The translations under genes were made by a program, and so were the position numbers. Below are positions 36,049 to 49,125 of a stretch of 64,000 bases of DNA, in pieces. The first letter of the stretch is position 1, and the number at the start of each line of letters is the position of its first letter. The stretch lies in contig NC_026659.2 in assembly GCF_000004075.3 (NCBI RefSeq), positions 19,610,272 through 19,674,271 on the forward strand, given 5' to 3'. Origin of the DNA: Cucumis sativus (lineage: Eukaryota > Streptophyta > Magnoliopsida > Cucurbitales > Cucurbitaceae). A model generated the notes under the pieces. The model was not told where the DNA came from. It saw only the letters and a program-made list of their open reading frames with translations, and made no database searches.

Positions 36049-39000
36049 TCATTGTTTATAGAATGACCATTGTTGTTGTTGTTGAACCACCAAGGTGGAG
36101 GCTTTAAAATGTGAATCAGCAGAGGCAAGCATGTCTCCAATGATCCCAAGTTCAGGAAACTCATTCCATTCCATCAAACCTGAAGTTTGTGGTGAATCAA
36201 TTCCTTCTCTTCTTCCAACTATGATAAGATCATATTCATCACCAATAGATCTTATTATTGTTGCTGTCTCTGATCCCTCATCCGCTCTCCTTTCCACATA
36301 TCTGAAAGGTTCGCCCCCTACAAAACTATGCTTCACGTCGTTCAACAGTTCCGTGTCAAGAACCATCTCCCAATGGCTTATGCTCTCATCTTCTGCAATT
36401 AACCGTATCACTGTGAGTTGAGCACTACTCACCTCTTTAACCATGCGTCTAGCAAACGAAAATGCTTCCCTGTCGTCTTGACCACCAAGAAAAACCATTG
36501 CAACTTGTAATAACGATGCACAAGAACCTCCAAACGAACGATAGCTCGAAAGATGGCCACGGTCAATGAGGATTCCCACTGAGCACGGTGCTCGCTCAAG
36601 GACTTGGCAATTTAATGCCCTTATTGTGCTATCCTCTGAATCCACGAATCCTTCTCTTGTCCATCTTCGATGAAATGGAAGAATTATAATGGAAGTGAGC
36701 TTGTTAACCGCTACGGTGCAGATGTCGTCGTGCATTAGTTTCATCGGAGCAATTGCTGTGAATACCTCAATCGATACAACACCTTCGTTCCTCATTTCGT
36801 ACTTGCGAAGCATTTGAATAATACTATCTGAGACCATCACTTCGGATGAACTTTTTTGTTCATGAAGCTCATGTGTGATGAAAACCGGCGTAGCTCGACC
36901 AACCAATTCTACAAGGTGAAGAGCATAAAGAGAAATAGGAGACTCCTCGGTTGGGCATGATGCATCGAGAAGGTTAAGCAAAACAGGAAGACCATCCTGC
37001 GTATGAATGCATCCTAGTATGCTCAACTCAGCATCAGGCTTCAAATTGAGAATGTTCTTTTTCTGGTAGTGAGAATATTTTCTTGAAGGATCATAGAACC
37101 ATTTCACGACCATCGGCATCAGTATCGAGAAAATCAAAATATCAGCAATTAACACTGCAAAAGTCTGCTCATATAATAACTGCAAATTTCACACCAAAAG
37201 GACCAAAAGTTACTTATAAATCTAATGTTATATATAAATATATATATATATCTAATGTTATGTAAACCCTTACATTGCTGTCATAAAAGTAAGAGCAAGC
37301 AGCAAGCTCTACAATGCCTTTGCTACACATTATGAGGCCAAATGCCAAGGCATCATGAGAAGACATCTTGAAATATAGAGCAGTACCAACAGAAACAGCC
37401 AATTTTCCAATACTGGATATAAAGATCACAATAATAGAATGGATCAAAAATTCTCCATCGTAGTAAAGGAATGAAAGATCAACCTTCATCACAGAAATAG
37501 TGACAAAGAGCGGAACGAAAACCGATGTAATAATGCTATCCAGTTTCTTCACTAGACTGGCTCCTAAAGGTGGTCCTTCAGGCACAGTCAAACCCAAGAT
37601 AAATGGTCCTGAATAAACGGTTCGTCCCATAATGTTAGAAGTTACACTAGATACAAGCACCAATAGAATGATGATGCATATGTATCCATCCGGCACAGGC
37701 CTCCCACTTGGTGTAGACCTAACAATCCAGAGCATCGCAGGACGAAACAAAAACACAATAAGGACCAACGATCCAATCGCCATAGCAAAAGTCATCAAGC
37801 CATTCAAAGCACCCTGGCTTCGAACATTTTCAATAACAGTAATTATCAAGGAGAAACTCAGACCCACCAAATCAGCTACAATTGTAGTAGAAAGTACCAA
37901 ACGACCAACTTCAGAATTCAGAATTTTGAGATGGTCAAGAAGGCAAACCATAACAGCAAATGAAGTGTATGATTGGTGTGCGGCTATAAACTCCATGTCA
38001 GCCGTTCCATGTGTCTTACTAAATCTTGATAAACCAAATGCTGTCAACGAAGCCAAGTATTGCAGGAATAACTATTGATAAAATACCACCTATCAAAGAT
38101 TGCCTTCCTGATCTTTTAACCACACTTAAATCCATCCTAACTCCAATAAGAAACACAAAAAGTGTGTACCCAAATCCTGCCAGCAAACCCACTATTTCTT
38201 GTGATGCAGTGGCAAATACACCATCTTTGAAGTTGTCAAATGACTCAAAACTTCCCCTCCATGATGATCCAAGTATCAAGCCAGTCTGTGGCGAAGCACC
38301 AACAAAAGAAGCAGAGAAAAGACAAGCTAAATCATCATCACATTCGAAACCTCAGCTTAAAATATTACTTCTCTATACATTCAATGATCTTCACTTATCA
38401 TGAATAAACTCAAACATTAATCTAAGTTACAAGTTATTATCTATATTATATTTAATAATTTTGATGCAATCTGAGTGTTTTCCAATTTTAACTTTTTTTT
38501 TTTTTTATCATAGGGGTATTTTTGTCATTTTACTATGATATGATATAAGATGTGGCATTAAGATTTTGATCAGGAGATTATTTAAAGTCTTCCATTAAGT
38601 TGTTTGATATAAAATGATAAATTGAATAAGCCTTTGGGCTTTTCCTTTTAAGCTAAGCTAGAATAGCTTCTTAAATTTCATCAATCATCCTTTCTTGTAA
38701 GTTGTATCGTTGTTTGGAATTCGTGTGAAACCAATTTTTAAAGTGAAAATGAAATAAGTGGTTTCTCGTACGAAAAGGGTTTCTAATTCCAATTCGTTAG
38801 CATAATTTTGATATCCTACCATGGTGTAACATAATATATATGTTCCAAGTGGAAAAGGCAATACACATATTTATAATTGAAAGCAAAAGAGACCAGATCA
38901 TTAAATAAGGAAATCTAAAAGACAAAATCAAAAGAAGAAGACAATAAGAAGTAAAAAGAATAGAAAAAGAGGAAGAGAGAGACTTACAATTATTTGAGAG

Positions 39001-39242
39001 ACAAAAAGAGGGAGACCAAAGAGGCGAAGGAAGGAATGGAGGATGATATTGACAAAGAAAATAAGCAGCATTTGAAACTCCAACAATGGAAGAGGAGAAA
39101 ACCTAAGTTTACGAGCAGCCCCAAAAACAAATTCCCAAATGCCATCGGAATTAATCTTGGGAGGCGTATTCAAGCAAAGGGTTAGGAAACTCCCATGATC
39201 TGAACCAAAAACATCATTGTAAATGGTGACATTGGAAGCCAT
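36049..39242 (-). CDS. CHX: CHX-type cation/H+ antiporter (CPA2 family), frame broken in exon 2
   Basis: Three exons on the minus strand: 39242-38988, 38285-37274 and 37179-36049, with GT-AG introns of 702 and 94 nt. Together they are 2398 nt, one base more than 799 codons, so a full-length family protein (~798 aa) needs one base less in exon 2. The break lies near 38020-38060: upstream frame ...IVIPAILGF, downstream frame LTAFGLSRFSKTH. As written, translation stops at 38019 after 173 residues. The rest is typical: an N-terminal membrane exchanger domain with about 12 helices (SQII|TGLILG, a conserved Asp in STTIVADLVGL, FVPLFVTISVMKVDL, AFGLIMCSKGIVELA), then a C-terminal soluble domain ending EFPELGIIGDMLASADSHF. 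CHX proteins move K+ or Na+ against H+ across endomembranes or the plasma membrane. Similarity to the CHX13-15 group is an impression. It may be a recent pseudogene or carry a sequence error. Confidence 0.88.
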
Positions 39243-39299
39243 TGCTTTGTTTTAGGAAAAGGGAAATTTGTTGGGAAGAGCTGAAAGAGCTTATGGGTG

Positions 39300-40550
39300 T
39301 GGATAAAGAAATGTGTGGATTTTATAAAGAAGAAGAGATGAAAAATAAAAGTATGAGAAATATGAAGAAGAAAGAAAGAGTTTTTTGAAAAGTGGTTGGA
39401 GTTTGAGGCAACAGAATTGAACTAACAAATAATGGGTTCTTGTTGCTAACCATGTTTGTTAGCATTCAAAGCTCTTCTCATACTGTTTTTTTTTTTCATT
39501 TTAAAAAGAAAATCTTTGCTTATATTTAGCAAATTTTTTAAACCTTACCCTCACAGTTTACAACAAAATTCAAACTCCCACTCTTTACCAAATTCTTCAT
39601 CTTTATCATTTTTAATCCTTTTATTTTATTTTTTAAAATTTCACTTACCTTACCTACCTTGCTTATTTTTGTTCTACTTAATATAACAAAAAAAATTAAA
39701 ACTTTTGTACCCATAGTTTTTATGATTTGTTTGGATTAAGTTACAAAATTTGATCAATTTGAAATTGGAATAGTATTTTATTTGCTTACAACAAACAGAA
39801 GTGAATTACAATTTAAAGAAATGAACATATGTCCAACATCTTAGGAGATATTTAGTCTATTAGAATCAAAGTTATTACTTGGTTTGTGAATTAATCACTA
39901 ATGAGGCCCTTTAATGGAAAATCTAAAGTGTTTCTCTATTAACCCACTTCATTATGTTTGTATATAGCCATTTGATCTACTTTTTCTCTTTCTCTCTCTT
40001 TGTTACATCCAACTCTAGATTATGTTTATCAAATTGAGAATTTGTAGGGATAACTAGCTTTAACTAGTTCATAAATTTAGAAATTTGTTTAAAGAAAATG
40101 TACGGCTATCATAATGTTTTGCTTTAGTATTCAAATACTCAACAAACAGAGAAGTTACTCAAAATCGTTGCAACAACTTACACTCTTACCTCCTTTCCTT
40201 CTTACCTCCTTCTCTCATTATTTCCTTTCTATAAAAATTTAAAATGTCAATTACAATGACATACTCTCTTGATGTCTATATCTATATTTTAGATATAGAT
40301 GACCTTATTGAACATAGGATAAAATTAAAGAAGTAGCAAATTCAATTATAGTTAGAAATCTCAAACAAATTAGTTTTATTCGGGCGAAAATGAATTTATT
40401 TTACATATGTTTTATAATTACATTTCGCTCCTAATTCTCAAGGTTCTTTTGAGCTCAACTTTGATGCATGTTTCTAAACAGCGATGTTTGGGATTGACAC
40501 CATTATTTAGAACTTGAATGTTGATATGTAATGCCTACCTTAGAAAATTA
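39300..40550. other. Intergenic stretch upstream of the CHX gene
   Basis: AT-rich, no gene recognised. It should hold the CHX promoter next to 39242; the GAAGAAG-rich purine stretch at 39330-39380 is the only notable composition. Confidence 0.5.
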
Positions 40551-40554
40551 CTCC

Positions 40555-40885
40555 TTTGGCAGGTTTTGTTAAGCTTGCCAAGGCCATCAAGGGCCTTTGT
40601 AGAGGTCTTGAGGCTAATATATTCCTGTTTTGAGTAGAAACTAATTCTCTTATTATTTGTAAGTTCTCTTCTTATTTGTAAGTTTCTTTTGTTGGAAATT
40701 CCAGTTCTGCTAACGAGATCATCCAAGCTTTCATATACTCTATTCCTCATCTCTTCCACAGTAGGTGATGAGCTAGCCACTCATGCTCAAACCTTTGGTT
40801 TTTTGACTCTCACTTGAAAACAATCCTCCTTGGACAGATTTTTCCCTTCATTTCGACTCATTTTGTTTAAGTTACCATTTGCTAC
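40555..40885 (+). pseudogene. LINE-type RNase H domain remnant
   Basis: Plus-strand translation in broken frames gives FVKLAKAIKGLCRGLEANIF, VETNSLIICKF, EIIQAFIYSIPHLFH and ELATHAQTFGF, resembling in order the plant LINE-associated RNase H fold (…E-A…VETDS…NEVAHALA…). Several stops and frameshifts interrupt it. No reverse transcriptase is adjacent. Short and eroded, so confidence is moderate. Confidence 0.5.
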
Positions 40886-41776
40886 CATTGTGCCAAAAGA
40901 AAATTACAATATCTTCAATGTAAGTCTCTAATTCTCCATTTTCAAATGTAAATTTGGTCGAAAGTCACAAAGTTTTGGTTTGATTACCATCATGTTTTCA
41001 AGGTTTCAAAATAGTTTAAATTTTAAAAGCAATTTACCATTTCGAAAGAAAAATAACTTCGAGTAAAATGTGATTTTAGTCATTAGGGCGATTCAAGTTT
41101 GAGAGCATGAGAGTACGAGAGTATCATTGGAGAATAAATTTTTCATGAGTAAAACTAATATGTTATATATATCCTTAGGATATCAGTAGAGATGTGAATT
41201 GAAAAATGAAAAAATGAAGAAAAGAAAAATGTTTATGAAATTAGCTGAGGGTTTGAAGGTTTTACTAATACACCTTCATCACAAGCACACACATGAACAA
41301 GTGACACCATAGCTTAAATTATAATTTACAGACATCAGACATTACTCAACTGTTTTCCTCTTTCATGCCCTTTGAATCAAACACACACAATGACAAACTC
41401 TCAAACCTTGCAGTTCACCAACAGGGATGTATGGAAGCAAAGAAAATTTCCCTGCCACTCATTCTTCATCTTTAAAACCATCGTCAACGAATACTTCTGT
41501 GTCAAGAAACTGACAATTTTCTAACACACTCAAGTATTTTTCATACTCCTATTACACATCATAATTAGTTCATCTTGCCTCTCTAACATCCTAAACATAC
41601 AAGCAAGTTGTTGCTGTTGATCATCTGCTACAAACCTTATTCTAGAATCACTATATATATAGTTTTTTTTTTTTTTTTTTTTTGCCTTTTTGAAGTTTTA
41701 GTTTCATTAGTCAAACAAAGTTAAAACAAATGAACTTGGTAAGATGGTGTTTGGAGGTTTACCTCTTCTACTACCA
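40886..41776. other. Intergenic stretch, including the 3' end of the calmodulin-binding gene
   Basis: No ORF of interest. An A/T homopolymer lies at 41665-41684. The part nearest 41777 is probably 3' untranslated region of the minus-strand gene. Confidence 0.5.
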
Positions 41777-44179
41777 TCAAAAACAAGCTTGGATGCGTTT
41801 GGCAGGAGTAAAAGCTCCCGAAGCATTATTCCGAAGATGGATTTCGTAGCGAGATGTTGGCATGACTGATTCGAAAGCCTCAACCAGAAGTGCCACCTTC
41901 TTCTTTTTAGCTGGTGCAAGTTTGGTGACGGTTCGTTGAAGTGCATAATCAACCATCCATTCTTCTGCATTTTTCCTGTCATCAATCAGCTGATGCTTGA
42001 GATCCACCTTTTCGCCTTCCGGGTCTGGCACCATAGGCAAGTAATTTGGTTCTCGTGGATTGAAGTCCCGATCTTCTGATTCATCTCCTAATCTCCTGCA
42101 TTTTGCATTCACTTCCCAATTCTTGGTTGAGAGATCAAGTTCTTGGCTGGATTCGGCTGCGTTATGGGATACTTTTGATGCTTTTAGTAATGAACGTGCT
42201 CTATCTTTTCCTTCCACAATGTCGACCGGCACGATGCTACTATCATTCATAGAAGTTTCTTCTATCTTCAGATCACTGGGCTCCTCATTACCTGTCATTT
42301 CTAAGACTATCGAAGATTCAGTTTCATCTTCTTCACCAACAGAATTACTGTTTCCAGTAGCAGAGATTTCTTGGAATTGTCCATCAGAATTTTCGGCCTC
42401 AATAGCAACCTCATCTCCATGGCTTGAATCATCAAGCTGTTTATTGCTTTCCATTTGATTATCAATATCGGCATCTAGTAATTTCTCTTGCAAGACAAGA
42501 TCATTGTTGGGGAGCTGGTAATCCAACAGCAAAACTTCTTCATCAGAAACTCTATCAACTTGAAGATCTTGTCCTTCCTCCTCTTTATCTGAAGCTTCCT
42601 GTGTTACAAAGGGAGTTTCTTCAACCTCAGCTTCCAGTTCATAATTCAAAATCATCTCCAGATATTCAATTTCATCTCTTTCAGAAACAGCTTGTGTAGC
42701 ATTCTTCTCATCATATTCATCCTCTAAATAAGAAAGTTGATCAAAGCTTAAGCTCTCCGACACTTGGCTAGCCCCTTCCACCTCCCAATCCGGATGGCGA
42801 TTCAAGTCGGAATCCTCAATATAGAACTGTTCTTCAAAGTTCCCACTATTTTTATTTACAAAGCCAACAGATCCAGCAAGTTCTCCATTCTGCAAATGAG
42901 CCACTTCTGATAAATCCTCAGTTACAGCATTTGATTGATCTTCAACCTCATCCAAACCATCATTTTCCATGCTCAAAAACTGTTGCTCCTCCCATTTTTC
43001 CATTTCGGAATCCGTCGAAGCAGCATCATCCTCATACTCATCCCCATGGAAGAAGGTTCCTTCAGTCACTTCTTCACCTACACCAACCTCATACTCCATG
43101 GATCCATCAGATATGTTCTCTGCAACTGGTTTATTGTCCTCTTCATTGCTCGATTTCATTTCATATTCCACGGTAGAAGAAGAAACACCAGCACGATCTC
43201 CACTCGTTACCCTATCTTGATTAATTGATCCAGCATCATCAACCTTATTTTCAGCATAAACTTCAATGAAAAAGTCCAACCCACCGTCATTTTCCAAATC
43301 CTCTGGGACCATTTTTTCTTCATCTAGCACTTTCCCACCAGCATCATCAACTCCTTTCACTCCAAGACCAGAAGGCTCAACTTTTAGATTCTTCAACAAA
43401 CGTCTCCTTGCAGACAAGAAACACTTCAAAGGAGGCAGAGGAGCATGTCTATGACCATTAAGCGAACAGTAAGTATAGGGACAGACTTTCATGGCTGATG
43501 TTCCTTCATACTCAGTTGCTCCAGGGCTCAGCATGAGGTATGCTGGAAACTTAGAATCCTTGAGAGTGGAAGAACATGTAGCTCTATGAGAATCCATGTC
43601 TGCACACAGAGCCACTCTTGAAGACTTCTTAAAACTTGGTGCCTTCTTCAAAGTTCTAACCAGTTTCATACTGGAGGATTTTGTCAAACTCTTAGTGGGC
43701 TTAAGGCCAGTAACAGACCCATGAGTAGAATTCTCTGAATTCCTTCTTCTGGGTTTCTTACTATCACCACAAATTCGAGAATTCCGAGAACTCACCTGAG
43801 AAACCTCTTTCCTTGCATCAAAACAGCTTGTGGATTTCATGTAATTAGGCGAGCCATCGCTGGTTCTAATCACGGATGCTTGATTTTGCTTCTGTTTGAT
43901 TTCCAAAACATTAGAAGAATTGGGTGGTGGTTTACCGGGCAGAGAGATATTCTTCCTAATCGGCGATGAAGTTAAACTGATCTCGAATTCAGAAAGCTGA
44001 ATAGCTCGTGATGTCTTCATCATCTTCTTCAAATCAGCTGCTCTGTTTTTACAATCTGGGTTCTGAGAAGAAGAACAAGATGAACTAGTTTTGAAACTCG
44101 CAACTCTCTTCTCCCCTTTAACACCACCACCACCACCACTTTGAACTCCAAATTTGTTCGCTACAATTCTCTGAACCAT
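41777..44179 (-). CDS. Plant calmodulin-binding domain protein (PICBP-like)
   Basis: A single uninterrupted frame of 800 codons from ATG 44179 to TGA 41777. The N-terminus is basic and Ser-rich (GGGGGVKGEKRVASFKTSSS; KPRRRNSENS). A conserved-looking patch near residues 218-270 contains YLMLSPGATEYEGTSAMKVC and LSARRRLLKNLK. Residues ~290-660 are strongly acidic and low-complexity. The C-terminal ~110 residues match the plant calmodulin-binding domain (PF07839) as I know it: NYLPMVPDPEGEKVDLKHQ, NAEEWMVDYALQRTVTKLAP, KKKKVALLVEAFESVMP. Members such as potato PICBP bind calmodulin in a Ca2+-dependent way and are linked to stress or defence; this protein's own role is unknown. No signal peptide or membrane segment, so nuclear or cytosolic. 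The gene is intronless in its coding part; a 5' UTR intron cannot be excluded. Confidence 0.9.
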   Translation of the reverse strand: MVQRIVANKFGVQSGGGGGVKGEKRVASFKTSSSCSSSQNPDCKNRAADLKKMMKTSRAIQLSEFEISLTSSPIRKNISLPGKPPPNSSNVLEIKQKQNQASVIRTSDGSPNYMKSTSCFDARKEVSQVSSRNSRICGDSKKPRRRNSENSTHGSVTGLKPTKSLTKSSSMKLVRTLKKAPSFKKSSRVALCADMDSHRATCSSTLKDSKFPAYLMLSPGATEYEGTSAMKVCPYTYCSLNGHRHAPLPPLKCFLSARRRLLKNLKVEPSGLGVKGVDDAGGKVLDEEKMVPEDLENDGGLDFFIEVYAENKVDDAGSINQDRVTSGDRAGVSSSTVEYEMKSSNEEDNKPVAENISDGSMEYEVGVGEEVTEGTFFHGDEYEDDAASTDSEMEKWEEQQFLSMENDGLDEVEDQSNAVTEDLSEVAHLQNGELAGSVGFVNKNSGNFEEQFYIEDSDLNRHPDWEVEGASQVSESLSFDQLSYLEDEYDEKNATQAVSERDEIEYLEMILNYELEAEVEETPFVTQEASDKEEEGQDLQVDRVSDEEVLLLDYQLPNNDLVLQEKLLDADIDNQMESNKQLDDSSHGDEVAIEAENSDGQFQEISATGNSNSVGEEDETESSIVLEMTGNEEPSDLKIEETSMNDSSIVPVDIVEGKDRARSLLKASKVSHNAAESSQELDLSTKNWEVNAKCRRLGDESEDRDFNPREPNYLPMVPDPEGEKVDLKHQLIDDRKNAEEWMVDYALQRTVTKLAPAKKKKVALLVEAFESVMPTSRYEIHLRNNASGAFTPAKRIQACF

Positions 44180-47100
44180 CTTCTGAAATGGGTTTTGATT
44201 CGAAAACAGGGGAATATTTCAATCTCTAGAAGAAACCCAATAAGCTTTTTGAAAAGTTAAATGAAATGAAAGAAAAGTCGGAGAGGAAGAAGATTCGTGA
44301 AAACCAAAGCGAACCAAAAGGATTCTTTTCTAATTGGAGATGCTTTGGGAGAACAGTGGGATGGAATTTCTTTGTCGATGATGATTTATGAGAACAAAAT
44401 TTGAAAGTTTCTTTTATTTTTAATTTTTGTTTCTATTGAATTGAATTTATATTATTGGATTTGTGGTCGTGGGATTTGACCTCTCTTATAGCTTTGTTCT
44501 TCATTTTCTTCTTCTTCTTCTTGTCTTTTAAGTAATTCAACTCGTTCTCATCGGTTAGGCCATTCTTTTCTTTTCTTTGCTCCTACATATACCGCCATCC
44601 ATTTTAATAATCATACCACCTTTTGTTTTTCTTTACATATTATATCAGACTCCTATTTTCTATTCATAATCTAATTACTATTTCTACTCATGATATTGGT
44701 ACAAATTTTACTATTAAATTAATTGTTTTTCTACCTATTATGAGGTTTAATTTTCAAAATAACTTAATATAACTCTACTTCAGTTATGTTCCTTTGATTC
44801 ACTCAATAGATAAAGACATGATTATCATCTCAAATCTTATAATCTTATATGGTTTGATCACTCCCTCCATAATTTGTTTGACATCAAAAAGAAAATAGAT
44901 CAATTGTATTTATGTTCATGATCTCGTATTTGTTAGAACTCTAAAATATGCATAATTCACATTTTTTTCTTTTTCGTTAGTAGACCAGAGATTCAAATTG
45001 ATAGTGCTAATTTTCTTTCAAATATGAAAAAATGAAGAAACCAATTTTCAATCTATATTATTTAACCTTTCCCTCCATGACAATTAATTCTATAGGTTGT
45101 GTATTTACTTTAATTTTTAATTGTTTTGGAAGCTGATCTTTTTTATATAATATGTTGATTAGAGGTCATATCTAACTAAAACCATTCATTAGATGAAATA
45201 AATATAATATATATATAATATAATATATATATTTGGAGAGCTAATCCTTAGAAACAAATTTCATAAATAAATAAAATATGAAGGGTAAATAAAACATTCC
45301 ATTTTTTTGTTTAATGAATAAATAAGAAAACATAAAAGGAAAATAGAGTGTTTAAAAGAAAATGAATAAAAAGAGAATTAATTTTGGTTGAATTTCCATT
45401 TTGGAGTCATAATTTTCCACAACAAAAAGAATTTTAAAAAAATAATAAGTATAATAAGTATAGTTTTAGAAAGGGTAGAAGAGTAATTTGAGATAATAGG
45501 GTGTTGGCATACTTTTACTTTGATACGTAATATTCATAATTGGACTGTTGACGGAGAGGAGAAATGGGCGGTGCCGCTCTTTTACAAAAGATGGAAAGTG
45601 GTCGGCTTTAGTGGGCTGCTTGTGGGCCTCTGGTCCATTAACACACGCTCCCCTCCTCCTCCTCCTCTCTTCTTTCAAAATTATTCATTTTTCATTATTA
45701 TTATTAAATATTCTTTTATGCTTACTTTATTTACATCTCTTTTTTCTTTACTTTTCTTTTCTTTTTATAAAAAAAAAAGAAAGAAAAGCATATTGTTATT
45801 ATTATTATTTCTCTCCTTTTTATTTAATCTCAAATTCTAATCAAGGATTAGTCAACTTTGAGTAGCGTAATATGAAAGAGACAAATCTCCTATTCTAACC
45901 TTATTTTTTACATTTTTATATTTATACAACTATTATTATATATGCATATATAAACCAACCAATTAATTAATACATGTATTACATATCCTCTACAACATTA
46001 ACATTAAATTAGTTTAAATATTTTTTTTTTTTTTTGGCAAACGTCCTGGTTTATGAAAGTATGCGTTTACGATATTATTGGTAGAAAATATTGAAAATAT
46101 AAATTTAAAACTAAGTGATTCGAAAAAAACTTAACTATATTTTATGATTTTAAATATGTGTTTGATAGCTCTAAAACAAATTCTAATTTAAACCAATGTT
46201 TAGATGTGTTTAATCTTATATATTTATAAATAATAAAACTAATTTTTATTTATTTATTTAGATTTAGTTGACAATAAATTATTATTAATCAATTTATATT
46301 TAAATTTTAGTTAAATTATAAATTTAATAGGAGAAAGTGCTATTCACCCGATAAAATTTATTATATATATATATATATATATATATAATTCTTATGGTTT
46401 AAAAAAAACTTTTGATAAATAGTCCCTACTGATTAGACTGTTTTGTATGATTTTATTAAATCAAACGACAAGAATAAAATTTATAATTTAACTTAAAATA
46501 TTTATATATATTATTATTTAATAATATTTTATAATTTATAATCCATTTCATAATACATGTTATAGTAAAATAATTGAGTTTATAATATAATATATTGTAT
46601 TTTATATGTATTTAATAAAATGCATTTTAAAATAGTATATTTCAAATTCTAGTTACCTTGGAATCTTAATTTTTTTTTTCACAATATTGAATGTTTGGAT
46701 TACAAAGTCTCGCCAATTTTCATAAACATAATTCAAATTGTCGATCAAAAGTGAATTTGAAAACATAAAATAGAATCTGAATTCTCTGTCAAACAAAATC
46801 TTAATTTCTCAAATATCATTGGTTAGCCTAATGGTAAATAAATAATATGTGTGTTTAATTTGAAAGATTTATTGATATGATTTAAAACAGACAGTTATAT
46901 CTTTGTTTGTTTCACAGAATTTCGTTTTTTAAAATCTAAAATATTAATATTTAGAAAACTGATTTTTTTATACTCTATAAAATAGAGGTATTCTTAGATG
47001 ATCAACATAACTATAGCTTAATTAATTTATAAATTAATATAAACTATCTGCTATTATTAATTTAAATTAATTATTATATAAATATATTCTTAATAAATTG

Positions 47101-48887
47101 CAACTAATTGTACTAAATATTTTATGTTATCTTAACTATGTAATATAATTATTATTAACATTTTAATTAATTTATATTACTTTTTTTCTTACTTTTAGTT
47201 AAAATGTAATTTTTTATTTTATTAAGCAACTAATTGACATTATTTAATTCATCTACAGCATTTAGTTAAGTAATTAATTAATTTTACTTTTTACAAATTA
47301 TTGAATTCAACCAAAATAATTAACTTTCAAACATCAATTATCGGACACATCCAAACATAGATATTATTTATTTTTTTTAAAAAAAATGTATTATAATACA
47401 ATTGAGTTGGAAATTTAAATCTAGAAAGAACCTCTTGTCCTACGTAAATATTCTAAACATTCAAATTCAATATATTTAATTTCTATACCATTATATTGTG
47501 ATCACCTAAGAGATAACTAATATTGAATCTATGGTGACAACCTCTACCTCAGATTTAATATCTTACGAGCTTTTTAAACACTTAAATATTGTAAGGTCAA
47601 ATAGGTTATTTCATGAAAATTAGTCATTAGGTTCAAGTAAGTTAGCTTGAACATTCACGAATATCAAAAAAGAAATTAGTTTTGGAAGTTTAATGAATAA
47701 TGATTTAATATATATAGTTTACAATTTGAAATGATTAAGCGGTTGTTGTAACAGTTTTAATGAAAAATAGGGGTCAATTTGTATTGTGTAGCTACTTAGT
47801 CATTATAGTTCATAAATAGATTTGATTTCCAATTAGTTTATTAATGTAGACGTAAATGTTTAAAGATTAAATTGTGATAAATTGATTAAATATACACAAA
47901 GTTGGCCAAATTAAAAAGAGTTAGATTTGTAATTTTAGTAGAAAGAGAAGTTGATTATTGGTGCAAAGATGTGGATGATTTCACTAACTTAAGTGGTGGG
48001 GGTGCAAAAGAAAAGGAAGTTTAACGAAGAGAACAGGAAGAGGTTTGTGCCAAAAGTAATTATGTTGTTTGTGAATTCCACATTATTGTGTTTTTCCTCA
48101 TCATTGTTCTTCATTCACATGAACACTCCAAAAAGTACCACAAAAGGCCAAAACCATTTCAATACATTTTCCTTTCTTTTTTATTTTTTAAATTTCAAAT
48201 TTGAAAACATAAACTAATTATGGAGCTGCACTACTAATTTATTTCATTATCTGATTGGATACTTGAATCTTTTTTTATCTGTAAAATATTGCATTTCTTA
48301 ATAACCTTATCATTATAAGCAAGCATGAGAATATGAAATTGATCAAATTGTTATATATATATATATATTTGGTGCAAGATTTTTTTGTTTTCGAATTTAG
48401 TTAAAAATTCAAAGAAAATACAAACCATTTTAAAGAAATGTGAAAAAAAAAAAAAGAAAACTTAATTTTCAAAAACCTAACATCAGAAACAAAAGGGTAG
48501 ACAATCAAGACTTAAAAATTTTCAACTTTTAAGGACTTATAACAGTAGACTTATATTTAAAAGAAAAAAAAGTTAAAATAGGAAACAAACACAAACATTA
48601 GAATTTATAGTATAAATTTGTAATTAAAAAAGAAAGGAATGAAATAAGTAAAGTAATTCAAAAACCAAATAAACATAAGCATCAAAGTTTGTTTGCTAAA
48701 CTTGTGATTAAGAAAGAAAAAAAGAGAAGAAACCATTCATAAAATTTTAATTTCATGTCTAAAAGGATAATAAAGAATTTAAATTAGATCAGGCTTTTGC
48801 GTAAAATAATATATAATCAAATTATTTATATGAAAAAAATAAAAACATATACTTAGTTGTGTAATTTGATTTTTGAATCTAAGATTA

Positions 48888-49125
48888 AGTTCGGTTTGAT
48901 AATCGTTTCGACTTTTTTGTTTTTGTTTTGAAAATTAAGCATATCTTATCTACATTTTCTACCATAATTACAATAATTTACAATTTTTTTAAATACAATG
49001 ATTGAATTTTTAGATAAATTGAAAAAAATACGTAAAATTTAATTTTTTTTAGTTTTCAAATTTTGGTTTGGTTTTTTAAACTGTTGATAGAATATAGATA
49101 ACAAATAAGAGAGTTGAAGGTAAAA
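48888..49125. repeat. Dispersed repeat, same layout as 25738-25925
   Basis: Begins GTTCGGTTTGATAATCG, contains TTTTTGTTTTTGTTTTGAAA and later AGTTTTCAAATTTTGGTTTG, and ends around ACAAATAAGAGAG. It shares the order of motifs with 25738-25925, but diverged. Confidence 0.45.

Noticed and set aside
37214..38056. Separate gene starting inside CHX exon 2
   Set aside because: It has no ATG start (the frame begins at TTG) and is simply the second half of CHX exon 2 after the frame break, running on into intron 2.
47993..48217. 74-codon frame with a basic start
   Set aside because: No similarity recognised, ends in an AT-rich Phe/Leu stretch, and lies in repeat-rich intergenic DNA.
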